From: Tenebrio molitor
Taxonomy: Eukaryota > Arthropoda > Insecta > Coleoptera > Tenebrionidae
NCBI RefSeq assembly: GCF_963966145.1
Contig: NC_091050.1
Span: forward strand, 19,034,001 to 19,098,000
Direction of reading: 5' to 3'
DNA length: 64,000 nt
Of the stretch, positions 22,901-32,246 are shown in pieces (within the stretch, counting starts at the first letter, position 1; the number at the start of each line of letters is the position of its first letter). Made by a program: the position numbers and the translations under genes. The notes under the pieces are model-generated. The model was not told where the DNA came from. It was given only the letters and a program-made list of their open reading frames with translations, and did not search any database.

Positions 22901-25900
22901 ATTTGATAAAGTGATTTTCGCTGGAAGTTTTTCTTGATTTTTACGTTTAGATGGCGATTGTGCATCTACAGTTCTAAGAACTTTTCCAATTCTTCTAAGT
23001 ACTGCTACTAACTTAATCATTTCGTGTATGCCTCTGGGAATTCCTCTTTTAAAAGCGAGATCTAATGACTGCATGCTGATGATCAAAAAGAAGATGGTCT
23101 CAACTTTGATTTGATTTCCTAACCATATGGAACTGATTATAAAAATGTATGTTGATGCGTGCAAAATAGTGTCCGAAATGGCGAATTTGGCGTAAAGCAG
23201 TAAATATATTTTGTAGATGAAGCAAACTTCTTTTCTAAAATTGTGAGAACATAAATGTTGGTTGTTATAAATTTCATTTGGAAGATCAATGTAATCGGTA
23301 ATATACATAAAGGGTGTTTTTTTTTAAATTTGGCGTCGAAGTAGGCGTTGTAGAGTCGATTGAGATCGCACCACTCGTGTAAAAATGTAACCTGTATAGT
23401 GCGTTCACAATCGACACTTCAACGCCTACTTCGACGCCAAATTAAAAAAAAACACCTGTTATGTATGTAAGTATACAACGTAATATATAAAATTAAACCC
23501 TAAAAGTTCTAAATAATCCACCAGAACGGTCGTGGAAATAGTCTGTGTTTTTTTTTTTTATCAAAGAACCACCAACACCGCAATTTACACCCAAAATAGA
23601 GCTGGCAACATTGTACACTTTTGACATAGGGTGAAAAATGTTTTAATATAAAATTTGAGGTTATGTAGAGGTATTAGTAGCGCAGCATGATTAACAACTA
23701 ATTTGAGAGTTTAATAAATGTCTTACTTTGCGAGGCATTTTTGCTAACACGTTCAAATTTTAAATGCGAGTTTGCGTACTTTCAAGGACATTAAAAATGA
23801 TAGGCGTCGGCAGGTGTAGCCAATCTATATCATTCAATTCCCTAAATCTAGTAAAATGTTATTATTGCCAACCTAAATCAACACGTCGTGGTTCTTTGAT
23901 TAAAAAACAGACTATACATAGCTGTTAAGATTTTTAAAAAATAGTTGGCCAAACGAAGAGTGGTGCTTGATTAAAAATGTCGGGTCCACTTACGTTCTAA
24001 CTTTAGAAACCTTTTTCCGATAACTGTCGCCCCAAATATAGCACTTTATTGTTGTAATGGCATCTAACATTTCTTTGGTTGCCTGATACCTGAGGTCTGT
24101 TTCCTTTAAAGTTTTGATTTTCATTGAGGCCAATATTTTGGCCAAAAACACTAAAAAGGAAACTAAAATAATGTTTAAGATCATTTTCATTTACCTTGAA
24201 TTAAGATGATGGTGCAAAATAAACCAACTATAATGGCGACTAAGTAGCCGATTTCAACATAGACTACATAGCAGGTGATTAAAAACCGAAGGGAATCGTA
24301 CAAAAGGTAAGTTGTTTTGACGACATAAATATCAAATTCGTTGACATCTCTAGTGACTAAAGTGATTATTTTCCCAACGGATATGTTGTCAAGTTGAGAT
24401 AAATTCATCTTTAACACTTTTCTGTAAATTAAGGAAGTTAATGCCGTTCGCATTTTAATACCAATAGCTTCAAGTCTGAGTGTAAAATTTGCATTATACA
24501 AAAATTGTATAAACTCAATAACAACAAAGGCACATCCCAAGAACGATGCTTCAGTTTTGTTAAAATTGTTGTGATTCTTGGTAAAATAGGATATAAAATT
24601 CCTTACAATTTTTGGTCGCAGAATTCTGAAAACGATGAAGATCATTAATTTGTAATAATATTTCTAGAATTACAACGTTATTGTTACTGGAATGACTTGA
24701 GTAATTACGAGCAGCATATATTGCTTTCCGAAACAACTCCATAAGATTTTAATTATTGATGGATCGTTTTGAAGTCCACGATTATTCCACTTTGTTTCTA
24801 GTTTATGTCCCAACATTTGCGACTTGAAAGACGGAAGCACTTCGTAAATGTCGGCTTCATTTTTGACCCCTCTTATAAATACATTTCTCATGTGGCTAGA
24901 TTTTTAGAAATTTTTTGCCGTTAATATTTCAAAAAAAACAAAATCACTTACATGAAAATAAACTTTAAGAAGAAATTTGTTGTTTGTTCTGGGTTAGGCG
25001 CTTTCTGTTTTACTTTCAGATGGTCCATTATCTGTACTATATGCTATACCTATACTATAAGGAAGCTATGTTATAACAAACTGCTTGAAGTGATAAATGA
25101 AGTGGATCATCAAGTTACATGTTGGAGTGATCAAGTGCTCACCACAACTGCTTGAATACAGTGTTTAACAACTAATAAGATACGGTTACATTTAACGTAT
25201 TTGATAATGATAATGTTACTTATTACAAGTTGCAATGTCGTATCAAGATGTTTCTTGAACTATCAAAATGATTTCTGAACACCACTGTGTTGTGTTGTGA
25301 GTTATACAGATACAGAGTTACTGAGTGTTTAGTTACAAAGTCAGAAAGAGTTCCTCCCTCTCCCGTCATCTCTCTATATAGAGGCCTTATTTGATAAGTT
25401 GCAGTGGGGAAGGGACACTCCTACTGGTTACTTCACAATCGCAACTAGTGAGGCCATGAAGTTGTTAAGCTTATCGTTTCAAGTTTAATTTGAACACATA
25501 TTTTACTAAACTTACAAATGCATCGTCATACAAGGCCAGTTTATTCATTATAATTCATAAAACAACTTAAAGCACTCTACCAAAGACAATTCTTTAGATT
25601 TTAATTTAGTTAACTGTGGACATGCCCAGAATTTACTTTTTTAGAATCTGCGTCTCTAATAGGTCTATTATTGTATTCAATTTGGAGTCGTTTATGGCTA
25701 TCTCTTAAAGCACTCGTAGTTTAATAGATCTCTAAGAAAATTTTTATCAATATTTCAGTGTATTATTGTCATTTACACAAAAAAACTTCCAATATTAATG
25801 TTAAAACTCTACTTTTTAACATATGTTGCAGATGTAGTTGCATCCGTTACCTGGAATTACCAATTAATACAAAATTCCCTAGAATTTGATAATTTAATTT

Positions 25901-28900
25901 TTTTATTTAAAAATTAAAACAAGGGTGCAAATTCTAAAAAATAACATAAAAAACTCGTTTTATAAGGGCATTGGCGCACTCGTCCCATACAAAACTCCCC
26001 TACGGGTCGTTTTCTACACTTGGGACTCGTGCGCCAAATCAACCCTTATAAAACTCGTTCTTTAATATACTATTATGTTATCTAGTTTACCTTTAATTCC
26101 GGAACATTTTATAATATCTTTATGAAACATTATATTTTGAGTATCATCTCCTTCTTTAATAGCATTATCGGGTATTTACCGGTTGTGGAGGAAGTACAAG
26201 AGGGGTACATTTCTTTGCATATACAACGTGTTTCAGCTAAGAGTACGAGGCTGACGAAGTCTAAACGCAACACAAAATAGATTTGACAAAGGGAACTAGA
26301 TTCATTAAAAATATAAATTGTAGTTCTGGACATCCCTAACTAACACAATCGCACACAAGGGGAAATTTAAAAACTTCAGGGATGTCCAAAATACTGTTTG
26401 TCAAAATATGATTTATTACACGTAGTTATTCATGGAAATTGAATATTTAGTTGCATTTTTAGTTTGTCAGGCTCGTAACACGTTGTATGCAGGGTCATTA
26501 TAAAGGTTTCTAGTATCGTAGTTGGCTGGCCAATTAATTTTAGGTGTACCGTTTTATATACATCCATTCCTACATGACAGTTGACAGATTTCAGGCAGTA
26601 AAAACTAGAACTACCGTCAGTATCGCCAACTATCTACGATACTAGTTTGTCTCATGTTACGAGGCTAGGGCACATCCAAAATTTTTGTGGTTTTCTACGC
26701 CAATTGCGATGTTAGGAATATTTATAATAACCCTGTACATATTCAATGGACAGCATTAACAAAAGGTTCTTCACAAATTCTTTTCTTCTAATCCACAAAT
26801 TAGCCTCCAATGAATTGAACAGTGTGGTATTAAATGTATTGTAACATTTCTCGGATTGGTGCTTTTGTTTTGAAATTATTCTTCTTCTTTTCTCCTAAGA
26901 TAATATTTTTGCAAAAAAATACTAAACAAAAAATTGGCGAGAGAAGGAACCTTCATTTATTGTACGTTGTGTTGTGTTACTTACTTACATTTAATTAAGG
27001 TTCCAAGGTTGTAAAGGATATTTAAATGAATCGATTGAACACACTTTACTTAATATGTGGTAGTTTATGTAAAGAGAACGAAATTTTGGATTTTCTTGGA
27101 CGAATCTTAGTTTATGGCCGCGTGAGCTGATAATAACGCGAGTCCAAAAAGTCCGTTTTCATCAGTGTTGCATACAATATTTCATGCTCGATTGGCCTTC
27201 CTAAATATGCATAAATATTTTGTCCTTTTTGCAAAACTCAAACCTTTGATTTAGACTTTCGTCGTTACCGTGACTACCCGAAAGTATAAGGGACTTCTGT
27301 TTACTCAATTTCGTTGTGGGTCGTAAAATTTTGTTGCATATTATGAGCGATTAACGGGCACAATGTCAAAGGGATAAATGTCATTTCGTCATTCTTCGAA
27401 CGAAGAATGAACATTTGTCATTGTTTTGCACGGCGCGCTTGATTTTTTTTCAAGTTCAATAATAAAAAATCGTAATGTAAGAAGGTTTTTATCCACGAAA
27501 ATGAAGGTTGCAGCATAAGCTGAAGGCGCGTGCTGTAATCATTTGAGTGGATAAAAACCTTTACTTACGAGTATAATACCATACTTTATCTACGATCAAA
27601 TGTGCAAAAAAATAATAACACAAATTCTTAGCTCAATATTTTTAATTTTTGAAATTTTGACGTTCCTTTTGTTACCATGGTTACGTTCTCTAATTTGGTT
27701 AGGTTTAGGGCAAGTTTAATAGTATTTTACAGTAGAAGTCCGTTAGGATAGCCTTTACTGCCGAGCCAGAAATTTTGTGAGACGAGCTCGCAGAGCGAGT
27801 CGAATAATACTGGCGAGGCTGTAAAGGCTATCCTAACGGACGTGTATTGTACAATAGTTTTTGTAATATCTCTACGATTCGTTCAAAATTATCTTTTTGA
27901 AACACATTTTTTTCAACGCCATCGAAAAAACCGAATGATTAATAAGTGTGCGGAGGACGTCGTCATGTCAACCGGTGTTTGTGAAAAAAAATTGTTTCAA
28001 TGTTGTTTGTCAGATTTGTTCAACGCTTAACTTTCCGTTGAAAATAAGTGACTGAAATCAATAAAAAATCGCAATCAAGATATTCCCGATGTCCGGAAGT
28101 GAGGTCATCGTTATTGTCTGCAAAATCGCGCTTGTGTTAGTGAAGCATCATCTTCAATCTTGTCTCCATTTGCTGCTGTTTGTCAGATTTGTTCAACACT
28201 TAACTTTCCGTTGAAAATAAACGACTGAAATGAATAAAAAATCGCGATCAAGATATTCCCGATGTCCGGATGGCCGCAGAGCAAGTGAAATCATCGTTAT
28301 TCCCTGCAAAATCGCGCTTGTGTTGGTGTTAAAATTCTGAAGCATCATCTTCGATCTCGTCTACATCTGCTAGTGGCATACGGATTTAGATTAATTCAAG
28401 GTGTGTCCCATAACATTAAACATTAATTATTGTACCAATTGTAAAAAAAAGTTGAAAAATAAAGTTTAGATTTACGTTGCTATAGTTATTTAGTCATTTA
28501 TAACGGCCGCTCCCGCTCATAACGGACACCTATAACGGACTCCGGCCGTTATGAGGTTGTTTACATGGTGACAAACAGTCCGGAAAGTCACCTTTAACAA
28601 CTAGATATTACAAAAAAGTTTTTAAAGACCCACGAGTGCCAAAAAAAGCCTAATTTACACACGAATGAGTTGAGTACTACGTTTTTTTGTTCGACGAGCG
28701 CCTTAAAGGCTCCAAATCGCTTAAAATCTTTACAATTGGCTGACGTTTCTTTTTGACAAGTTGTGACATTTATCAAAATCCATTCACACAGGGGAAAACT
28801 CTCAAATTCTGACAGTGTTGAACAAAAACATCTTTTTTAATATTTAAAATAAATGAGATTAAAGGTGCACCTACTAAGCCCCCATATCTTCAAATCTAAA

Positions 28901-30875
28901 ATATACGCGATTTTTTAATTTTTTTTCATCATTTTTTAAAATGAATTGACATTGCACCACGAATTTTGGGGCACCCAGTGACCCAGTATATAATAACAAT
29001 TGTGCGATAAGCAATCAAAGCGGAATGAACTGGAATAAATGTGCATTGTTTTAAAAGTCCAATTTGTGCTTGAAACGTTTTTACCCAAGTGATAAACGGT
29101 TAACCTTTGCAATGTCATGCACATTCAATTCTGTAGAAGTGCTAAATTTGAGAATTGTTTTACTTTTCTTTAAATTTGTCTAAATTCTAACATTCATTGA
29201 TTCTCTCGCACTTAGCACTTGTTTCTACAATAAGTGGTTGTTAACTAGCTACGTTGAAATTACCTATCAAGAAATTAAAATTCCTAATTTCGCGAAGTGT
29301 TCGGACCATTTCAGTATGTTAGGAGTATTACGTTTGAAGACATATTTTGCATCTCTAATATGTAAAAAGTAAACATTAATCGTCTACATTTTCAAACAAA
29401 TATTCTATAGCTTAGCTTAGCTTCATGACGCAAATAAATTTCCTTCTTTGTCAGCGATTAACATAAAAATCATACGGACATATGAAATTACTTCTCTAAA
29501 AATCTAGTATGAAAAATACTCTTGAAAAACTACTTGAAAATCATTGCTCTTTTGGTACGATTGCACCTTGGATATATGAAATTTTGTTGTTTCCTGTGTG
29601 ACTGGGGTACAAACTAATTCACATAATTTTCAAATGCAACCAGTAATACCTTACTCATTCATAAGTTGATTCAAAAACGTAAAATGTTTAAACTTTTGTA
29701 TGATTTGGATATCCCTCACTTGGATACCCAGTTGGATTTATTTCCTGAGAACCTGAATGTTGTCAGCAACGAACACGTTGGGAGATTTCATCACATCATT
29801 TCGAGCATGAAACAGCGGTATCAGGGCATGCGGAGTTCCAGCATGCTGGCTGACTCCTACTGAGCACTCAAGAAAGAAATTCCTCGAGCAAAATATACTA
29901 GAAAGTCATCTTACGTGTTACAAAAAAAAAACACTAATGTCACATTTGAATTCGAGATAAAAAATACTACGAAAAGCACATCTTAGATCTCATGTGATAA
30001 AAAAAATTGTAAACCAGTGTTATTCTTCCATTAACAGAGCTTCGGTAGGCCCAAAATCGTTAAAGGATAATGGGTCTAAAAGCTGATCCAAAAGATATTG
30101 AAAATGTTCTCGTTGTAGTCTGAGAATGTAATTCCTCTAAAAAAGCTTTCAGACTGTCATTAGTGAAATTCTAGTGTTTTTATTTGCAATAAAAGCTGTT
30201 TGCACGAAGCGAAGAGAAAATTAAAAAAATTGATAGTATGCAATTTAACTGGAAATAAAAAATTCAGTTTCTTTGTGCAACGCAAAAGGAACCATTATTA
30301 TCAGAGGAAATCAATTGTTCCACAGTGATGTATTATTTACCTATAAACTACATTTTTTACCACTACATTTCGAACTTTTTCCATCACAGACTTTTACATT
30401 CAGTTGGGAAATGGAATATGATTATTAGAAATCGTGTGCGTCAGAATTTTTGAGGGGCTTCATAGACACGCGTCTGTCGGAAAATTTCCAATTTGCTTGC
30501 GTGCACCGTCGACACTGATTCTTTTATCCCGATGTAAAACGGAAAAAGTGTTTTAGAAAAAAAATCAATCGCTTCTGAATCTCTCTTAATTGGGTACGTC
30601 ATCGTTCGTAAAATTTCAATCGGCGTCGTAATTAACTGCGAAATACTTTTAGATTTGTATCGGGAAAATTAGTTTTAGAATCTGCATAGGCAAAATTGAA
30701 ATGTCACAACGAAAAATGTTTGTTTGTGGTTTGTTATGCGTTATGACACGTCCATACAAAATTCATAAAACGCTTGGGATATGTAAGTACTCACCTGAAA
30801 ACTGTGATTGACGTTTTTGGTTGAACACTCGGCTAGGCACAGGTCGGTGAGTTCGATTTCATCGAAAATCACAGC
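7937..30875 (-). CDS. Diacylglycerol kinase, type II (delta/eta class), 5' partial
   Basis: Eleven exons, all phase-compatible: 30875-30795, 18059-17721, 14847-14756, 14094-13892, 13839-13643, 12437-11431, 11379-10449, 10396-9955, 9721-9349, 9295-8326, 8239-7937 (1645 codons; stop TAA at 7939-7937). The enzyme phosphorylates diacylglycerol to phosphatidic acid at membranes. Domain order: end of a PH domain (VIFDEIELTDLCLAE to LCAESRREMEDWLGAL), two C1 zinc domains (HHWYATSHARPTYCNVC; HQWMEGNLPVSAKC), DAGKc (LLVFVNSKSGDNQG, VCSGDGSVGWV, LPLGTGNDLARVLGWG), a long Ser/Glu-rich insert of roughly 750 residues, DAGKa (NYFGIGIDAKISLDFHHKREEHPEKC, NIPSFMGGINFWGG), and a SAM domain (VATWLETLQLSEYIDSF, LGVTKVGHVKRIL). 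This order is specific to type II DGKs. The N-terminal PH exon(s) were not found upstream. The first glycine of the GGDG nucleotide motif is serine here. An ABC transporter gene lies in the second intron. Confidence 0.93.
12438..13642 (-). other. DGK intron (catalytic-domain split)
   Basis: Intron between the exon ending in DKLDMH and the exon starting KQCQVAVLPLG. It is flanked by GTAAGTTT at 13642 and TTTTCCAG at 12438. It is purine-rich on the plus strand, and no repeat or gene was recognised in it. Confidence 0.8.
14848..17720 (-). other. DGK intron between the two C1 domains
   Basis: A 2.9 kb intron bounded by GGG|GTAAGC at 17720 and TTTCAG at 14848. It contains an imperfect 35 bp direct repeat (15455-15490 and 15598-15633) and a plus-strand TATAAAAG at about 16249 with no gene attached. 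No other gene or element was recognised. Confidence 0.75.
15455..15633 (+). repeat. Imperfect direct repeat, two 35 bp units
   Basis: Units at 15455-15490 and 15598-15633 share the frame GGTTGAGGACA, then A/C-rich bases, then C-CAGGGTTTT and TCATG. They are about 143 bp apart and enclose a GC-rich spacer unlike the surrounding intron. This could be the remains of a duplicated element. Confidence 0.5.
18355..18950 (-). mobile_element. Retroposed ORF with a mobile-element-associated nuclease-like domain
   Basis: On the minus strand an open frame of about 180 codons ends at TAA (18404-18402). It contains HGLSCSKSSGRFSRHTEIN, LEPNGLSRDDGKRPDGMTL, LVWDFTVVDTLADSY, FETLGPWCKETIDF and AIQRGNAASIRGTFPDS. 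I recognise this block from many invertebrate genomes, where it accompanies retrotransposon reverse transcriptases. RPDG followed by VWDFTVVD resembles a PD-(D/E)xK nuclease core, which is inference. About 20 bases after the stop comes AATAAA (18385-18380), then a run of 11 A (18365-18355), so it looks like a reverse-transcribed poly(A) mRNA. It lies in a DGK intron on the gene's own strand. The 5' limit is not clear. Confidence 0.65.
18982..19097. repeat. Foldback element, 116 bp
   Basis: The left arm begins ATGCAACACGTGCAAAAAGT. The right arm is its imperfect reverse complement and ends at GTTGCAT. The centre reads CTCGCCTGCGGCTCG, an inverted CTCG..CGAG-like core seen in other hairpins of this window. 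It probably is a small foldback transposon in the DGK intron. Confidence 0.7.
19098..20187. other. Intron sequence downstream of the ABC transporter
   Basis: DGK intron DNA that must include the transporter's 3' UTR. A minus-strand AATAAA (reverse complement 19956-19961) lies about 230 bp past its stop. Around 19315-19380 is a partial copy of the repeat seen at 28.6 and 48.0 kb (ACTGGCCCACTCATGCCAAA). No other gene was seen. Confidence 0.5.
20188..25028 (-). CDS. ABCC-subfamily ABC transporter (MRP4-like), nested in DGK intron
   Basis: Nine exons (25028-24952, 24895-24674, 24625-24195, 24150-23994, 23234-22002, 21948-21615, 21568-21418, 21366-21136, 21080-20188) sum to 3729 nt, a closed 1242 aa frame. 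The start ATG (MDHLKVKQKAPNPEQ) is typical of short insect ABCC proteins without TMD0. Order: TMD1, NBD1, TMD2, NBD2. NBD1 is atypical: Walker A TGSTASGKS (about residues 434-442), signature LSKGQ, Walker B IYLLDDCLSNLD, and TQN where the H-loop histidine should be. NBD2 is canonical: GRTAAGKSS, LSLGQKQ, VIMDEVTASVD with catalytic Glu, and LITHKL. Such proteins export conjugated organic anions and xenobiotics. Substrate unknown. Intron 4 holds two foldback elements. Minor alternative: intron 3's acceptor could be 12 bp earlier on the transcript, adding four residues. Confidence 0.93.
23312..23456. mobile_element. MITE family A, copy 1 (145 bp)
   Basis: Terminal arms read GGGTGTTTTTTTTTAAATTT then GGCGTCGAAGTAGGCGTT, with the reverse complement at the right end. 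The interior carries a second, shorter inverted pair (GTCGATTG / CAATCGAC). It lies inside intron 4 of the ABC transporter. A second copy is at 47568-47738, and a diverged relative with the same architecture is at 50756-50879. Confidence 0.85.
23538..23915. mobile_element. TIR element with CCACCAAC ends (378 bp)
   Basis: The left end is ATAGTCTG, then a T-run, then ATCAAAGAACCACCAAC. The right end is CGTGGTTCTTTGATTAAAAA then CAGACTAT, an imperfect reverse complement. The interior just after the left arm (CACCGCAATTTAC) and its GGCAAC motif resemble elements at 53232 and 56251. It is inside the ABC transporter gene, in intron 4. Confidence 0.75.
25029..25480 (-). promoter_or_regulatory. Probable ABC transporter 5' region
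   Basis: This is upstream of the transporter's ATG on the minus strand. A palindromic CTCTATATAGAG (25373-25384) gives a TATATA box candidate about 350 bp from the ATG. GATA-type sites occur at 25393-25398 (GATAAG) and 25470-25475 (CTTATC). GATA factors drive gut and Malpighian tubule genes in insects, which would suit an exporter. That link is inference, and no start site can be fixed. Confidence 0.35.
25941..26081. repeat. Foldback element, 141 bp
   Basis: Paired segments are ATAACAT/ATGTTAT, GTTTTATAAGGG/CCCTTATAAAAC and GGCGCACTCGTCCCA/GGGACTCGTGCGCC, around a CCTACGGGTCG centre. Same design as other hairpins in this intron, but with different arm sequence. Confidence 0.65.
26216..26491. 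repeat. Inverted-repeat element with nested inner inverted repeat
   Basis: Outer arms are TGCATATACAACGTG, AGTACGAGGCTGACGAA and their inverted partners TTTGTCAGGCTCGTAACACG then TTGTATGCA. An inner inverted pair TGGACATCCCT / AGGGATGTCCA lies between them. This looks like one element inserted in another, or a composite foldback. Confidence 0.6.
26510..26645. repeat. Inverted-repeat element, 136 bp
   Basis: The left end CTAGTATCGTAGTTGGC and right end GCCAACTATCTACGATACTAG are near-perfect reverse complements. It sits about 20 bp from the preceding element. No coding sequence inside. Confidence 0.65.
27472..27568. repeat. Foldback element, 97 bp
   Basis: GTAATGTAAGAAGGTTTTTA..TCCAC pairs with GTGGATAAAAACCTTTACTTAC. 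The stretch just before it (27370-27470) is a partial copy of the loop of the large hairpin at 32.2-33.0 kb (GGCGCGCTTGATTTTTTTT). Confidence 0.65.
27738..27841. repeat. Foldback element, 104 bp
   Basis: GTCCGTTAGGATAGCCTTTA and TAAAGGCTATCCTAACGGAC, with a short spacer, are near-perfect 20 bp arms. The centre contains GAGCTCGCAGAGCGAGTC, itself palindromic. Confidence 0.75.
28004..28372 (+). repeat. Tandem duplication, two units of about 173 bp
   Basis: Units begin TGTTTGTCAGATTTGTTCAA at 28004 and at 28177. They share TTAACTTTCCGTTGAAAATA, GATATTCCCGATGTCCGGA, CAAAATCGCGCTTGTGTT and GAAGCATCATCTTC. Small indels show the copies have diverged. No coding frame spans both units. Confidence 0.8.
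28602..28765. repeat. Dispersed repeat B, copy 1
   Basis: Shares CCACGAGTGCCAAAAAAAGC, then GAGTTGA.TAC.ACGTTTTTTTG, TTCGACGAGC, GCTCCAAATCGCT and GACAAGTTGT with 48050-48190. A fragment also lies at 19315-19380. Copy 2 begins inside the 47969-48091 hairpin, so copy 1 may be a half-element. Confidence 0.65.
29666..29985 (+). pseudogene. Decayed mobile-element ORF (SDEH-type conserved block)
   Basis: The frame reads DLFPENLNVVSNEHVGRFHH, then IISSMKQRYQGMRSSSMLADSY, then TGA, then ALKKEIPRAKYTRKSSYVLQ in the same frame up to a TAG near 29985. Equivalent blocks (NLGAVSDEHGERFHQDI-type) recur in many arthropod and other animal genomes as parts of mobile-element proteins. The stop sits where that family usually has tryptophan (TGG to TGA), so a point mutation broke the copy. 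Both ends fade out. Confidence 0.6.
29986..30794. other. DGK intron sequence, nothing recognised
   Basis: AT-rich intron directly downstream of the PH-domain exon (donor CAG|GTGAGT at 30794). No repeat copy, inverted repeat or coding frame was recognised. Confidence 0.5.
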
Positions 30876-32246
30876 CTGAAACAAGTATTGCGTTTAAATG
30901 AGGTGTACGAGTAAATTACGAGGGCAGACACAATAAAAGTCGCTTTAAAAAGCAAAAGGGAAGAGGAATTTAATTAAACGATGCATGAATTTTAATTTTG
31001 ACGTGACCTTTCAGAAAATATTTTATTCTATCTTTTTGAACAAAAGTATTAAATGAAAGTATTTCAACTTTCATATAGGGTGGATTCCTCAGTTGTAAGT
31101 TATTAACTTAAAATAGGGCAATTGACGAAAAATATCTCCAGTCAATTGAAACACCAACTTATATTGAAGAAATTAATAGTCCCATAAAGCAATTAAAATG
31201 TTAAATGTAAGTTTTCATTTTTCGAAATATGTCATTGGAATATTTTTATTATACGACAGCATGTATAGTCATACTCATAGTTATCAGGAGTATATTTTAG
31301 TTTTTTTTTTAAGTTAACAATCAACAATTTTATGTGGATCAGAATGTGATTCAAATTGCACAATGAATAAAATTGTTACTATTTTCCATAATATGTGCTC
31401 CAATTGTCGTGGAGTATGCAAATTAAATTAAAAAATAATAGTATATATGTATATTATTTAATGGACGCGTAATGATGACTATTACTAACGAGTACAAAGT
31501 ATGCAGCAGCATGAGTCGTATTTGTGATTATCGTATTATCGTAGTGCAATAGCTATTACGCGCGAGTAGAATACAACACTTTTTCTGCGACGTCGAGGGT
31601 TCATCATTTTCTCTGTCAGAATTTAATTACGTATTATTTTTTTCTAAAGATAAAGTGCATAAATTCGCGAATTACATTTGAAAATAATTTATAAAATAAT
31701 TTAACAAATATTGTAGTCTATAGGCACTCAATTATTTTGCAAATGCAATTTTGCGAATGGTCACGATCCATGTGATAAAGATTCATTACTCGTGGTCGTG
31801 GGTAATGAATGTCATTACATAACAGTTAGTATCTACGTAACTGTTTTAGTCAACAGCAGTAGAAAAAAATGTATCTGCAATAATGGACTGTTTGAAGCAA
31901 ATATAGGCAGTTTTTTGATTACTTACTCAGTTTAACATTTTGAGATGTAATTGCTTGTTTATAATTTTAACAATTAGTTTGAGATACGATTTTATAAAAA
32001 AACAATTTGTTTACTTAAATAACAATTCAGCAATTTTTCACCTTGCTGTCCTTATTTTTACATTTTTACATAATGTTGTTACTGATTCGGTTACAGTTTT
32101 CATTTATTTTAAACATTTTTTTTTATTTGAAAAATCTACGTTCTTTGAAGCAAATTGATTGCTTGAGATTTTTCCGTTAACTATAAAAAACTTGGTCTGT
32201 TCAGTCAGCTCAGGTCAGGTCAGATCACGTTAAGTCTGTGTCCAAG
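30876..32246. other. Upstream DGK intron or 5' sequence
   Basis: Lies before the acceptor TTGTTTCAG (ends 30876) of the first visible DGK exon. The upstream PH-domain exon was looked for in this stretch and not found. At 31460-31600 is sequence like 42670-42790 (CGTGTAATGATGGCTGTTAC in the latter). Around 31770-31820 is a short palindromic stretch with TAATGAAT and ATTCATTA. Confidence 0.5.
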
